From positions 6,413,700-6,477,699 of the forward strand of contig NC_091228.1 in NCBI RefSeq assembly GCF_040958095.1: a DNA stretch of 64,000 bases, in the 5' to 3' direction. A program made the translations under genes and the position numbers. Positions within the stretch are counted from its first letter, which is position 1. Every line of letters begins with the position of its first letter. Below, piece after piece: positions 33,328-44,387 of the stretch. The notes under the pieces were generated by a model that searched no databases, had not been told where the DNA came from, and saw only the letters and a program-made list of their open reading frames with translations. The stretch is from Procambarus clarkii (taxonomy: Eukaryota > Arthropoda > Malacostraca > Decapoda > Cambaridae).

Positions 33328-33465
33328 GCTTGTTCCCTGAATGGGTGCATTACATCCACCACTTTAGTGCCATCAGCACATTGTACATATGCTTTACTGA
33401 AAGCACTGTACAATGCATGCCAGGCACTAAAGTTGTAGATGCATCCACCCATTCAGCAAACAAGC
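33328..33465. repeat. 138-bp foldback hairpin downstream of the small gene
   Basis: The left arm GCTTGTTCCCTGAATGGGTG...CCACTTTAGTGCC pairs with the right arm GGCACTAAAG...CACCCATTCAGCAAACAAGC. An inner pair, CATTGTACA and TGTACAATG, flanks a loop around 33388-33405. The ends are imperfectly paired, giving a long stem with bulges. It could be an old MITE or a small-RNA precursor. A separate near-perfect short palindrome (AGCCTATCTTTTAAGATAGG) sits at about 33270-33291. Confidence 0.7.
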
Positions 33466-35145
33466 CCTGTGAGAATTAACAATGTAACCATTGTTAAGGG
33501 TCCCTAAACCTATGCAAATCTAGTCCATCTAATAGATGGGTAGTAGAGCAAAGCCCTGAAAAAGCCAAGCCAGGGAAGTCTGCAGGACTGCCTGGTCCCC
33601 TTTTATGAAATGGGGTAGGATCAGTACAAGCTGCATCATCCCCTGTGGGTTGTAACAGTAGGACATGGTTACACACCTATAAATGGACTAGATAAGAGAA
33701 TTAAGATTAGGTCATTGATATAGCTAAAACATCAAATTCAAACTCACCCACTTTTGTAGAGTAAAGGAGCCTCACTCCAAGCCAGTCCATGCATAATCAC
33801 TTTCACCTGAAAAATATTTCAACAAATTAATTTCAGATTTAAAGCCAATCTTGCTGTACTTTACAAATTCAGATGTAAAAAAATTCTTTAAGGAATTTAC
33901 CTTTCCTACATATTCTAGTAGTAGTAAAGATCTAATTTAGCAATATAAATATATATGGCATCAATTTGCCAAGTCTCAGTAAATGTCATTTGAGAAACTA
34001 TCCACAACTGCACTTCAATGGCATTTACATTTATCTTTAGCCAATGCTATAATGTTTAAGTTATTACTATTTTACTTTTATGCAAATCTATTCAGATTAA
34101 CCTTTACTACAACTCACCTGATTCTGTTTAAGCAACTGACTGAGGGACTTCTGGACTGTCCAAACGACATTCTGGAAAACTATTATAAATTTAAAACCAA
34201 GCTAAAGTAAACATTGAATATTTTTTTTACTTTCAAGGGAAAATTACCATCACTTAGAACAAAACTTTTCCTGCCATTAACTTTGACTCATGATTACCCT
34301 TAACAGTGTTATACATTTATAGATTAAAGCTTATTTAACAAACATTTAATGTTAATAAAATTTTAATGACATTTAAATCTTGTTTAGTTAATAAAACACC
34401 CTCAACTATGCTGTTTAAGATCTAATGCCCCACATTACAATTTTCACAATTTCAACATACCATTCTATTCAATACATTCCTGAAAGGACTAAACTTGCAG
34501 ATATGGTACCCACTAGCCTAAGCCTAAACTTCCATACCCTAATATTTAATAGGTTTTTAGCAATTAACTTCTACCCTCTAATTCCAATGTACACAACACT
34601 ACTTACTGTAGATCTGCAAGTATTTTCCTGCAGCTCTTTGTTGCCAGGACCTTCCACAACCTGTCATGTGAACAGTAAATATTACTAAAAAGTTATTTGC
34701 ATAGCAATGTTATTGTTCATCCCTGTACCACCAGTTTAACAGTTGCCGTTTTAAATGGCACACTAAGTATCTCGTCATCCCATCGTAATTACAAACAAAG
34801 CTATAGTCATTTCAAGTCAACATCCTATACAAATTTTATAAGTTCCTACTAGCGTTACTGGCCACCATTCACTAATGACTAGGGGAAGTTGGCTCAGAGC
34901 ATCTTTGATGTGCTTTGATGGCAACGAAAATGTTGCCCCCTTCAAAATTTAAGCTTGTCTACAGCATTTCGTTTTTAATTAACTATGTAAGGGGGAGATT
35001 CTGAATAGCAAGTGCCACTGGCTTATGGCAAAAGATTCTGTAGCAATAGAACTATAAGCCACACTTTTTCCCCTCCTTCCTCCCAACTGTTCAGTGTCAA
35101 AAGGGAGGGGGGGGGGGGGTGTCCATTTACTGTACCACTTACATT
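33466..35145. other. Unassigned AT-rich sequence
   Basis: No supported exon. A short poly-G lies at about 35106-35118. Confidence 0.45.
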
Positions 35146-35363
35146 TTAGTGTGGGCTTCATCCACTATCCTGATGTTAGCTGGAACATTTGTGCCAGCTG
35201 CTGGTTTGAAAGTGAGGCATACCATGTGCCAATTCAGGAAGCTTTCCACATTCCTCACTGCATGTCAGCTCAGGACATCACTACCATGTTGGGAGGCAGT
35301 TGAAGACTAACCAATCAACATCCCAGGCTGGAGAGCAGTGCCAGCTCGGGGACAATTTACCAC
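35146..35363 (-). other. Possible second exon of a minus-strand transcript
   Basis: On the minus strand an acceptor-like TATTAAATTTTTTGCAG precedes 35363 and a donor-like GTAAGTGG follows 35146. Spliced to the candidate first exon at 36464-36419 it adds GKLSPSWHCSPAWDVDWLVF then NCLPTW and a stop. A coding sequence of about 44 residues is doubtful; a noncoding RNA exon or chance is equally possible. Confidence 0.25.
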
Positions 35364-36418
35364 CTGCAAAAAATTTAATACTCTTAACAATCTACACCAT
35401 CTATCTTATCTTTACCTAGCCCCCAAACCTTACATTTGTCAGCATTAAACTGCATCTGGTAGTATTAACCATTTCAAAACTATATAGGGCATCGGTATTT
35501 TTTATTTGCCAATTCTGCAACTATTGCAGTCTAAACCATAATCTTGCGAATAACCGAGGCCCAAGGAGAGCTTTTAGGCACTACTTACCACACTTCTCCC
35601 AACTTAACCCCATTTATACCAATTTCCTTTGGTATAGCCATGACCTAATCAACTTCAGTCAGCATTCCCAATGATCCGAGCCCCTCAATTTTGCGCCACT
35701 ATCAAAATCTCTGCTGAAGTCAAGGTACACAAAATCACAAGCCTTATCACCATTTCCTCAACTATAGGCAATACCTAATCCATGAACATTTAGTAATAAA
35801 ACTATGCGATTCATGTATCTAGTCATGTTTCTCAAAAAGAGTAGAGAAATGGCACTTGCAATGTTAGATTCTAGTAACTTTCCTCACAATAGACTAAGCT
35901 AATTGGTCGCTAATTGGTCACTAACTTAACTCAAACTTCTCCTTTAAAACTTGCTATATTAGGAACTTTCCACGACCGGCCTTTACCAGACATAATTAAA
36001 TAGGGTAAAAACGGTATATTAAATGCAGTAAAACTACGGTAAATTCAATATGATAAACTTGCATTCTTTAAGCATGGCCTGCATAGTAAGTGAACTAAAC
36101 TAAATATTAAGCACCCTGGCAAACCACTTCGTTCTATTCAATTTCTTTATTTAACCACTTTGTCCGGCTAGAATTTTTAGATTAGATTAAAGGAACACCC
36201 TCCCTGGTAACGGCTGAACTAGTTAACCAAATACAAATATTTAGGTAAAATACTTTCATAAAACCAGTAGATTTGTTCAGCTAAAGGCATAATGTAATGT
36301 TCCACTTTAGTAAATAAAGACTTAAAAAACACTACCCCATCTGTGTAGTTACCGGTTACCTGACATTCTACGCTTAAAATAACCCATCTATTCCCCATAA
36401 TTGTTCGATATAACTTAC

Positions 36419-36464
36419 CTCTCACCCGCTGGTCGAGTACACAGCAGTATATATCCTCCTCCAT
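36419..36464 (-). other. Candidate first exon and promoter side of a minus-strand transcript
   Basis: Minus-strand ATG at 36464 starts MEEDIYCCVLDQRVR and meets a strong donor, GAG|GTAAGTT, at 36419. The local sequence is richer in CpG (ACGCGG, CGAC, GCGGGTG) than the surroundings. No confident downstream exons were found, so gene status is uncertain. Confidence 0.3.
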
Positions 36465-36654
36465 CACTCACCGCGTGAATACTATTTCACTCTGGCCGCA
36501 AATTGCCTCAAATCACCTACGTTGTCCATAAACATATATAGAAGAGCAACTGACCGTAAAACCCGTATAGCGATCATCACATAACGTGGGAACATTAGTA
36601 GTACTCCTGTCAAAACATAGATGGCGCCAGGACAAACGGTAATTCCTATGGACT

Positions 36655-36985
36655 CGCCTAGTTATGCGTAGGGAATTGAGCTTCAGCTGTTTGGTCCCGC
36701 CCCTCAGCTGTATTCACCTAGTTGTACTCACCTAATTTGTGCTTGCAGGGGTTGAGCTTTGGTTCTTTGGTCCCGACTCTCAACCGTCAATCAACAGGTG
36801 TACAGGTTCCTGAGCCTATTTGGCTCTATCACATCTACATTTGAAATTGTGTATGGAGTCAGCCTCCACCACATCACTGCTTAATACATTCCATTTGTTA
36901 ACTACTCTGACACTGAAAAAATTCTTTCTAATATCTCTGTGGCTCATTTGGGTACTAAGTTCCCCTTGTTCGTGTTCCACCCGTG
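36655..36985 (-). mobile_element. LINE family C 3'-end copy
   Basis: A partial tail (GACTCGCCTAGTTATGCGTA...GGTCCCGCCCCTCAGCTGT) is followed by a fuller copy from TTGTACTCACCTAATTTGTG. Its minus strand encodes RKNFFSVRVVNKWNVLSSDV then VEADSIHNFKCRCD. This is the most complete copy of the family's C-terminal end in the window, two tails fused head to tail. Confidence 0.8.
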
Positions 36986-36986
36986 T

Positions 36987-37065
36987 TAAAGAGCTGTCTT
37001 TGTAACTATCAAAATGCATATATCTTTGCTTTCACTTCAGTTATATTTATGACAAGGGACTAACA
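36987..37065. repeat. Isolated unit of the ~190-bp satellite family
   Basis: CGTGTTAAAGAGCTGTCTTT then GTAACTATCAAAATGCATAT and ATCTTTGCTTTCACTTCAGT are almost identical to 39352-39430. The first part also resembles the spaced units at 40860-41460. Confidence 0.75.
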
Positions 37066-37344
37066 TGTATATATACACTGGCTGCCTGTCCCCCTACACA
37101 ATGATTTATTATTACCTATTATTTTATCATTTAATTTAAATATTAAATAAAATAATTTATTTAATTATTATAGTAAGTACTTAATTATTTAATAATAAGT
37201 ACACAAAAATGATTAAAAAGTACAGTTTAGTCATAGGAGATTCCTAGATTGGGATTCACTACCAAATTTCAATATATCCAAGTATTTTTAGTGTGAAATG
37301 CTGTTATTATATGCATATATTGTTGTTTTAATAATATTACGCTT
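37066..37344. other. Unassigned AT-rich sequence
   Basis: TTATTTAATTATT-type low complexity; nothing recognised. Confidence 0.5.
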
Positions 37345-37347
37345 AAC

Positions 37348-37530
37348 CACTTGGGCTGGACGGTAGAGCGACGGTCTCGTTTCCAACAAGTCCGCGTTCA
37401 ATCCCCGACCGCCCAAGAGGTTGGTCACCATTCCTTTCCCCCGTTCCATCCCAAATCCGAATCCTGATCCCTTCCCAGTGCTATAGTCGTAATGGCTTGC
37501 CCCTTTCACCTGATAGTTCCCCCACCCCCC
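37348..37530 (+). mobile_element. tRNA-derived SINE (family 3)
   Basis: The head is a recognisable tRNA relic: acceptor stem pairs CTTGGGC with GCCCAAG, with A-box-like GGACGGTAGAGCGACGG and B-box GCGTTCAATCCCCGA. A body CACCATTCCTTTCCCCCGTT...CACCTGATAGTTCCC follows. A second copy lies at 50400-50535 with the same tail. No intact tRNA gene function is implied. Confidence 0.8.
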
Positions 37531-37555
37531 TGAATAATATTACGAGAGCAGTATT

Positions 37556-37612
37556 TACGGGCTATTCATGCCCGTGCCACCTCTTGGGTGGCTTAATCTT
37601 CATTAATCGAGA
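37556..37612 (+). mobile_element. SINE family 2 fragment
   Basis: TTTACGGGCTATTCATGCCC then GTGCCACCTCTTGGGTGGCT and TAATCTTCATTAATCGA match the start of the 16978-17160 copy. Confidence 0.75.
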
Positions 37613-38929
37613 GCAGTACGTCCTAACCAGACGTTATATGATGATATCCTCAACAGTTGATAAATAAAAGTAATTGCGGAACTCCAGTTATCTAATACTT
37701 ATCATAAATGGTATAAAACCTTATCATAAGCCAAGGGATTTGTAGATCAGTGTTTAAAGGGAATTCGGAAGTAATAATGATACAGCTGATGCCATCTGTC
37801 GGCAGAAGAGAACACTATCAACTGGCTGGTCAACAGTGCCCATAAGATACAGCTTACGCCATCTGTTGACATCAAATTACACCTATAACAAATTACCCCA
37901 CAAAATACTACTAGCGCCATCTCTATTTTTTCCAACGCACTATAAATAGCCAAATAGCAACCCATAAGGCGGGTTGTTGTGCTCGGGTAGGAAGTTTCCA
38001 AGCTCCTCCCACAGATAGTATGGGGTGCATAATAAATGGCATATCATTGGTAGAAACTCTTTGTTGACATTCACACAACAGCCAATCACAGGAAGGGATC
38101 AGCTAAAGGCTCCATCCACTTAATAAATCATCTCTATTCAGCACACCATCCTTGCTTATGACATTCTGCTTCAACTTTAATCTACCTAAAAAGTAAAATG
38201 TTAAGTATTTAAAAGTATTAATATAGTGATAATTAAATACTGCAGGATGTAACGAGTGTTACAGAAACATGGGCTGGCTACCTAACTTGTGACGTCATCA
38301 GTGGGGGTTGCCTCACACAAATAATGATACGCTGCTCTGCCCTCTTATTCGAGTAAATTATTCAGTTAGATGGAGATTTCTGTCTTGTTTAAAACAAAAA
38401 TTGTTGTTCTTTTTCACAACAACCTTGTTGTTGTGCACAAGGACCTATTTCTTAGTATAAATTTTATTCATAAAAGAGTGTTGGTATTCCCCGCAACAGC
38501 CAATCACAGGAAGGTATTTGTTGGGAACTCTGAATTCAACAAAGTTGATTCATAATGAACTCTAACAATAAATTCGTTTAATAAACAGTATTTAGGGTCA
38601 AGCTACAGATGAACATTATAGGATAACGGTGTTTTAGCTTGCAGCTTCGTTAGACAGAATCCCTGGTCTTAATTTTAAAAATAAAGAACTAGAAAGCGTA
38701 TTTTATTGCTAACTTTTCAAGAAATAAATCCCAGTCTCATATTTGCGAACATTTATGCATTGATTTCTTTTGGCTTAAGTTCTTTTCATAATCCCTTTTG
38801 CAATCTCAACACCATCTGGCTCGTATCTTGTAACTATCTTCGTTACTTAGCCTCAAAACCTTACATTTGTCTTACATATTCTCAACAGTAGATAAAAAAA
38901 AGTATTAAGATTAGGATACAAATATATCT
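37613..38929. other. Unassigned sequence
   Basis: Contains a short duplicated motif: GATACAGCTGATGCCATCTG at 37780 and GATACAGCTTACGCCATCTG at 37847. A separate block, CAACAGCCAATCACAGGAAG, occurs at 38076 and 38495. No gene recognised. Confidence 0.5.
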
Positions 38930-39345
38930 GGCAATACGGTGTTGATGTCAGTGAAAAAGATAAGGAGTGTAAATTATGTAGTATGCCGCACGCCCACACC
39001 TTAGAACATTATGTATAAGAATGTCAACTTATTGAAAACTATAGAAATAAGGAAATAAATAGTGTACCACATCAAATTGTTTGGATGTGTGATAATGGTA
39101 TGATAGACAGTATACTTAGGAGCTACAAGAATTTTGCCCCAAGAGTGTAACAATTATATGCTGTACTTACTATATTAACCTGCAATGTTAAATGGGATTC
39201 TTGTATTTTAATTTGTCTATTTGTACTCACAGCGTTTGTGCGCCCCTTGAGGGACTTGAAATAGAGGGGGGTAGAAATAGCCTAAGCTACTCTATCCCTT
39301 TGAGATATATTTATTGCTTATCTCAATAAACATACTTGAACTTGA
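38930..39345 (+). pseudogene. LINE (family E) C-terminal end and 3' UTR
   Basis: The plus strand encodes KDKECKLCSMPHAHTLEHYV, stop, ECQLIENYRNKEINSVPHQI, then WMCDNGMIDSILRSYKNFAP. This is the Cys-x2-Cys...His...Cys knuckle typical of the C-terminus of LINE RT/RNase H proteins. One stop interrupts the knuckle. The 3' UTR ends TCTCAATAAACATACTTGAA. Probably the same family as the minus-strand RNase H remnant at 17230-18100. Confidence 0.65.
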
Positions 39346-39351
39346 ACACCC

Positions 39352-39520
39352 GTGTTAAAGAGCTGTCTTTGTAACTATCAAAATGCATATATCTTTGCTT
39401 TCACTTCAGTTATATTTATGACAAGGGATTTAAAATTTGCCTATATTTCTGCTTCTCTGATGACATTAAAAACTTTCGTTTATTACAGTATCTACATAAA
39501 ATTAACATTTATCTTCATTA
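39352..39520. repeat. Satellite-family unit
   Basis: CGTGTTAAAGAGCTGTCTTT to ATTTATGACAAGGGATTTAA repeats 36992-37065, then continues CTATATTTCTGCTTCTCTGA and TTTCGTTTATTAC, colinear with the units at 40860-41460. Confidence 0.7.
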
Positions 39521-39597
39521 GGTTGTAGTTCTCATCAATAGGGAGAGCGTCGGTAAAAAAAAAAAATTGTTTAAATATAAATATCTTTCCTCTCTCA

Positions 39598-39730
39598 ATA
39601 ATATGCCCGAAACGCTATGCGTACTAGTGGCTTTAGGTATTGTATGTACTAGCTCTATCTATAAATCCAATATTATGTTTGTAAATCGACTATTTATGTA
39701 CTTTCCTGAATAAAATGAACTTTACTTTAC
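39598..39730 (+). mobile_element. LINE family A 3' UTR fragment
   Basis: GCCCGAAACGCTATGCGTAC, TAGTGGCTTTAGGTATTGTA and TGTACTAGCTCTATCTATAA, ending CCTGAATAAAATGAACTTTA. The same 3' UTR as the full element at 41897-44387, cut down to its last 130 bp. Confidence 0.85.
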
Positions 39731-39774
39731 TAATATCTAATCTCTGTGACTAAAACGTAAGAACGACTTTATAC

Positions 39775-39930
39775 AATACAATACAATACAATACAATACA
39801 ATTTTATTTAGGTAAGGTACATACATACAATAAATATTTACAAGGATTGTTTAACTTATAGGTATAGCTAGTACATACAATGCCTAAAGCCACTATTACG
39901 CAAAGCGTTTCGGGCATGACAAACTTAAAT
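39775..39930 (-). mobile_element. LINE family A 3' UTR fragment, minus strand, with (ACAAT)n tail
   Basis: Five ACAAT/ATACA units mark the tail. ACCTTACCTAAATAAAATTG then CACTATTACGCAAAGCGTTT (as read on the respective strands) give the same conserved hairpin block in inverse orientation to the 39598-39730 copy. Two opposite tails within 200 bp suggest independent insertions at a favoured site or a rearranged copy. Confidence 0.82.
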
Positions 39931-39934
39931 GACA

Positions 39935-40839
39935 AGCTTAATACTAATTGAGCATAATTATCTATGCCTTTTTGATAACATATACAATTATAAGCTTTAT
40001 TAGTGAATCTCTATTAATTAAACAATATATCAGAGAGTGTTTAAGGTTCGGTGTTCCATGTACGAAGAGACATGGGAGATTTTACATCAGTACAGTAAAT
40101 GTTTTAAGTAGCGAACGCATACTAACGAATAACGATTAGTATAGACCAACACTATTGTTCTATGAAGACGATTTAACTTCCAGACATGTATTTTTCAATA
40201 AGTCTTAAATATTTTCTGGCTAGTTATGTTAGATATTATTAGAAATACGTATTCTACTTGTTAATATAATAAACTAAATTTGCGATCATTTAAGGAGAGA
40301 AGTGCGACAACTGGATCACTGTGTACAGAAGGTTGATATGCCAACAAACACTTTCCAGACAACAATATATCTTGGATAAGTCGCTCCACAACATTGACAC
40401 CTGGACCGTTGACTTCCTATGAGGCCACATATTTACTTATTTCATAATGGAAGTATATTATTTTATAGTAAATATATGTTTTCTCGTGTTCTGAATTAAG
40501 CAACAACATTATAGTGAATAAATATACCATATTTCTTCATTATTTAAGTAATGCTAGGAGGCTTTGAGTAGCTTTGGGTCATTAGGTGAACAGAATCTCC
40601 AATAGATGGGGCGAGAGTCGCGCTATCTCTCGCCCGAGCGAGAGTCGAAACTTATTTTAGAATTTATATATCTTTGTCCTCCAACAAGATATATTTCCTT
40701 TGGTGCACTCACAATAACGAGCATATCTCTGTCTTTCTGAAGGCATATAATATTTTAGGCTTTATAAGCGTATCTTTGTTAATTACACACTATATTGGCA
40801 AGTGCGTAGGCTTCTGCATTCCATGACCGACAAGCTACT
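39935..40839. repeat. Degenerate satellite units and AT-rich sequence
   Basis: Weak but colinear similarity to the ~190-bp unit can be followed around 39960-40150 (TGTTCCATGTACGAAGAGACATG against TCTGCATTCCATGACCGACAA at 40811) and 40735-40870. The rest of the stretch is unassigned. Confidence 0.5.
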
Positions 40840-41520
40840 GAATGCCACTATAAAAACGTATGTATCTTCACTTGAGCTTTATATATGTCTATGTTAAAGT
40901 ATTTAAAATGAAGCTTATATTTCTATCTTTCTTGAGACATAAAACATATGTGTTTATTAATGAATTTACGTGAAATAAGCATTGTTCTGAGAGTTGCTCT
41001 GTCGATCAGTCTGTGCGGGGTCGGAGCTCGGCGATTATTAAAACACATGTATCTTCATTAGAACTTTATATATATATATATGGTAAAGTATTTAAAATGA
41101 AGCTTATATTTCTATCTTGCTCAACACATATAAAAACATTTGCGTTTATTAACGAATTTATGTGAAATAAGCATTGTTCTGAGAGTTACTCCATTGCTCG
41201 ATCTGTGCGGGATCGGAGCTCGCCGATTAGAAAAATACACGTATCTTCGCTTTAAATATAAATATGCCCATGGTAAGGCATTTAAAATGAAGATTATGTT
41301 TATATCTTTCTTGAGACGTATAAAAATCTTACGTTTATTAACGATTCTGCGTGAAATAAGCATTGTTCTGAGATGAATATTGCGGATTTCCGGCTCTACG
41401 ACCGATGAAAAATGCAACTTTTATACAACTACAAATATCTTTAGTTTTACTTAAAATTTTGTCCTGAAAGAGTTTTCATATATAGATCCAGTTTCTGCCG
41501 TTCTTCTGACATAAAAAGAC
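40840..41520. repeat. ~190-bp satellite, about three and a half units
   Basis: GTGAAATAAGCATTGTTCTG occurs at about 40970, 41162 and 41351 (periods 189-192). Each unit also carries TGTATCTTC..T, TTTAAAATGAAG.TTAT, TTTCTATCTT and CGTTTATTAA in order. The GATCGGAGCTCG box (TGCGGGGTCGGAGCTCGGCG, TGCGGGATCGGAGCTCGCCG) is present in the first two full units only. Diverged members occur at 36987 and 39352. Confidence 0.85.
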
Positions 41521-41539
41521 CTTTGGTTTAATAAGTTAT

Positions 41540-41896
41540 TAAGATGTTTTCAACAATATTACTAGGGCGTTCACCGATTCTAACATGGGCGACCCTTTTG
41601 GAAACGCAACACATGGGTTGACCTGATTGATATATGGGTCAGATTCCATTAAGGTTCGGAACATATACACGCGCGGGAGAACGTAGGGTGGCGTCACCGC
41701 AATTGAGGCAGCGAGCCTGAGAAGAAGAGCACTCCGTCTGAGTGACCCAGTCACCCACACATAGGGAATACACACACCCAAATTTCCAGCACTTTTGGCA
41801 AAATCTAGAACAAGGCATGTACTCCTGAATACAACATTTACCACCAGCAAAAATTATACAAGGCCGAAGGGTCCTGCTATCCAAAGTGATGTTCAC
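41540..41896 (-). pseudogene. LINE ORF1 C-terminal part (zinc knuckles), split from 44388-45327
   Basis: The minus strand encodes NITLDSRTLRPCIIFAGGKC, IQEYMPCSRFCQKCWKFGCV, ...DWVTQTECSSSQARCLNCGD. This is the gag-like nucleic-acid-binding ORF1 product of I/Jockey-type LINEs, with CCHC knuckles (CQKCWKFGC, where C replaces the usual H; CLNCGD). The frame is cut at 41896, and its upstream part is found at 45327-44388. The 2.49 kb between them is another LINE on the opposite strand. A downstream frame ends about 41540, where satellite sequence begins. Confidence 0.78.
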
Positions 41897-42559
41897 AACT
41901 CAATAGCCTGATGACTATTTTCACATTTGGGGGGTGTCATCATGTATTTTTATGTTGTCTAGGGAAATAAGCCTTTTACTTAAGCAGAGACGATTTTAAG
42001 GAGTAGGAAAAACACCCAGTACACATATGACAAACATTTTTAATTATAAAACAATATATTACATGGCATAAATTCACTCCTTATAACTCAACGTCATTCT
42101 GGAGGTAACAACTTGGATAATAAACAACAAGCTCGTTCTGGTCTCCCTATGGCTTAGTCTAAAACTGCAACTGGCCACACAGCCACCACACCTATCAACC
42201 ACACAAATTCCTAGGAAACCTGCACTCTCTCAAAACGCCTCGGTACACTGCATGAGTACTCTACCCTTTCTTGCAACCCTGTTAACATTATACTATGGCT
42301 TATCTGATTGTACGGTCAGAGCAAACCCTCACTAAACAAGGACTGGTCAGACAGCTGGTACTCCACCTCAGGTCAAGATGGTGTTCGACTCTGTTCGCAT
42401 CGCCCCTTAATACTCTATTCTTTAACATTTCCAATCAAACCCTTCATTGACTTCATTTACCACATTCCCCATGCAGTTCTTTTCATCGAGTCCATTTCTC
42501 CCTCACATAGTTTTCCTATTCCACTACATGTTATTCCTAAATCCTATCCTTTCCCTTAA

Positions 42560-44037
42560 AACCAAGTCTAGTGCCCTCGAGGAGATACCAACTTTAATTT
42601 ACAAAAAAGCCTCCAGATCTCTAGCCCCTGCTATTGCATTGCTCTTCAACAAGTCACTTGAACTCCAAACCTTTCCTGACATTCTAAAAAAAAGCAAGAG
42701 TAACCCCTGTCTACAAATGTGGTGATCTCACTGATGTTAACAACTACAGACCTATATCAATCCTGCCTAACTTGTCAAAAATATTCGAAAAGCTAATCTA
42801 CAAGCAGCTTTACTCTTTTCTAGCCAAACACAATATACTTAGCTCTTGTCAATATGGCTTCAGACCCAAAAAAAGCACTAACGATGCACTTATTAGTATG
42901 ATTAACTTAATTCACGCAGCTCTTGATAAAAAGGAGTTTCCTGTTGGGTTATTTGTGGACCTGCGTAAGGCTTTTGACACTGTCAACCATCAAAACCTTC
43001 TTCTTAAATTACATCATTATGGAGTCAGAGGACACTCCCTGCAATACCTCAAATCTTATCTTACTGACAGGCTCCAGTATGTTTCTGTGAATAATACAAT
43101 TTCTCCCACCCTACCCATCAACATTGGTGTTCCTCAGGGCAGCATACTTGGCCCTCTCCTCTTTCTCATCTACATTAATGACCTTCCAAATGCCTCCCAA
43201 CACCTCAAACCAATTCTATTTGCTGACGACACAACCTTCAATTACTCCAGTCCTGACCCCCTTGCTCTAAATGCCACAGTAAATACTGAGCTAGAGAAAG
43301 TCCATCTTTGGCTAACTGCCAACAAACTCACCCTTAACATTGACAAAACGTTTTATATTCTGTTTGGCAATAAATCCTCTAATCAGATAAATCTCAAAAT
43401 AAACAATACCCAAATTTGTAACAAATTAGATGGCAAATTCCTTGGCGTTCTCATCGACCACAAGCTGAATTTCCAGGGTCACATTCTAAATATATAAAAA
43501 AAAGTTTCAAAAACTGTTGGCATTCTTTCTAAGATCAGATATTATGTACCCCGCCCTGCCCTGGTTACTCTCTATTACTCCCTCATCTATCCATACCTCA
43601 ACTATGGTATTTGTGCTTGGGGTTCTACTACCCAAAATCATTTACGTCCTCTCATTACCCAACACAAAGCTGCTATTAGGACAATAACCAACTCTGGCCC
43701 CAGACATCACTCGGTACCCTTACTCAAATCTCTGAATATGTTAGATATTAAGTCACTGCACATTCTCTCTTGTGTATTATACATATATAAAACGCTGAAC
43801 TGTAATGCCAATCCTGACCTCAAAAGCTTCATTGAAGGTTGTAACAGAACCCATGAGCACCACACCAGGAATAAATACAGTTTTGATATTCCTAGAGTAC
43901 GACTTAATCAAACTAGAAATGCTCTACAAATCAAGGGACCCAGAATGTGGAATGACCTTCCCAACCATGTTAAAGACTGTACCTCTCTCAACCAGTTTAA
44001 GATAAAAACTAAACACTACCTAATAAATTCCCTGTAA
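42560..44037 (+). pseudogene. LINE family A reverse transcriptase (broken)
   Basis: Before the main frame, SSALEEIPTLIYKKASRSLA and LLFNKSLELQTFPDI belong to the fingers. The frame at 42772-43497 follows with MSKIFEKLIYKQLYSFLAKH, NILSSCQYGFRPKKSTNDAL, VDLRKAFDTVNHQ (region A), GVPQGSILGPLLFLIYINDL (region B) and ILFADDTTF (the catalytic Asp-Asp, region C). A poly-A slippage at 43497 breaks it. The C-terminus resumes at 43500-44037 (PRPALVTLYYSLIYPYLNYG, NKYSFDIPRVRLNQTRN, GPRMWNDLPNHVKDCTSLNQ) and TAA at about 44035. In the family the protein copies its own mRNA at a nicked target. CR1/L2-type by RT pattern; clade unproven. Confidence 0.85.
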
Positions 44038-44249
44038 CCCACCTCACTCCTTTATTGTCAACCCATGTCTGTTATTTTATTTTATTATTATTATTATTTT
44101 TTTAATCAACACTGTTTGTCAACCTATTGTATTTGTGCTGCTTTTTCAGTCATGTTCCCCCTTTTTTTATCTTTATTTGTATTTGTTTTCAACACTTTTT
44201 ATTCTTTATGCTCAATTAGTATTAAGTTCTAGATATTAATGTTTTTCTT

Positions 44250-44275
44250 GCCCGAAACGCATTGCGTAATAGTGG
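44250..44275 (+). promoter_or_regulatory. Conserved LINE 3' UTR hairpin motif
   Basis: CCCGAAACGCATTGCGTAAT contains a small perfect stem, ACGC-ATT-GCGT, followed by GTGGCTTTAGG. It is conserved in the copies at 39601, 20330, 39890 (minus) and 56410 (minus), while the flanking UTR has diverged. In related LINEs such 3' hairpins are thought to be read by the reverse transcriptase. Confidence 0.55.
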
Positions 44276-44387
44276 CTTTAGGCATTGTATGTACTAGCTC
44301 TATCTATATATCAATCCATTAATGTAACATCACTTGTATGTATGTACCTTACCTGAATAAACATATTTATATTTATATTTATTTAAA

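Larger units (their letters stand above)
41897..44387 (+). mobile_element. LINE family A, 5'-truncated insertion, 2.49 kb
   Basis: A plus-strand non-LTR retrotransposon inserted into the ORF1 of a minus-strand LINE. The right end is precise: CCTGAATAAACATATTTATA with TTTATATTTATT tail repeats, then the ORF1 sequence resumes at 44388 (CACACTCTAGCTG). The left junction is near 41896 (GTTCAC|AACTCAA). Target duplication is at most three bases (CAC), so microhomology is possible. Internal sequence contains degraded endonuclease-side sequence and an RT domain. Confidence 0.85.

Noticed and set aside
33370-33430. miR-103/107 precursor
   Set aside because: The AGCA.CATTGTACA string has a superficial match to the miR-103/107 seed, but the arm sequences do not extend the match and the family is vertebrate. 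Kept only as an unnamed hairpin.
34979-35161. Minus-strand frame KPTLKCKWYSKWTPPPPLPF
   Set aside because: It runs through a poly-G stretch and has no splice or homology support.
37348-37420. Functional tRNA gene
   Set aside because: A- and B-box-like sequences and a closing stem are present, but the arms mispair, the region is followed by a SINE body, and a second decayed copy exists at 50400.
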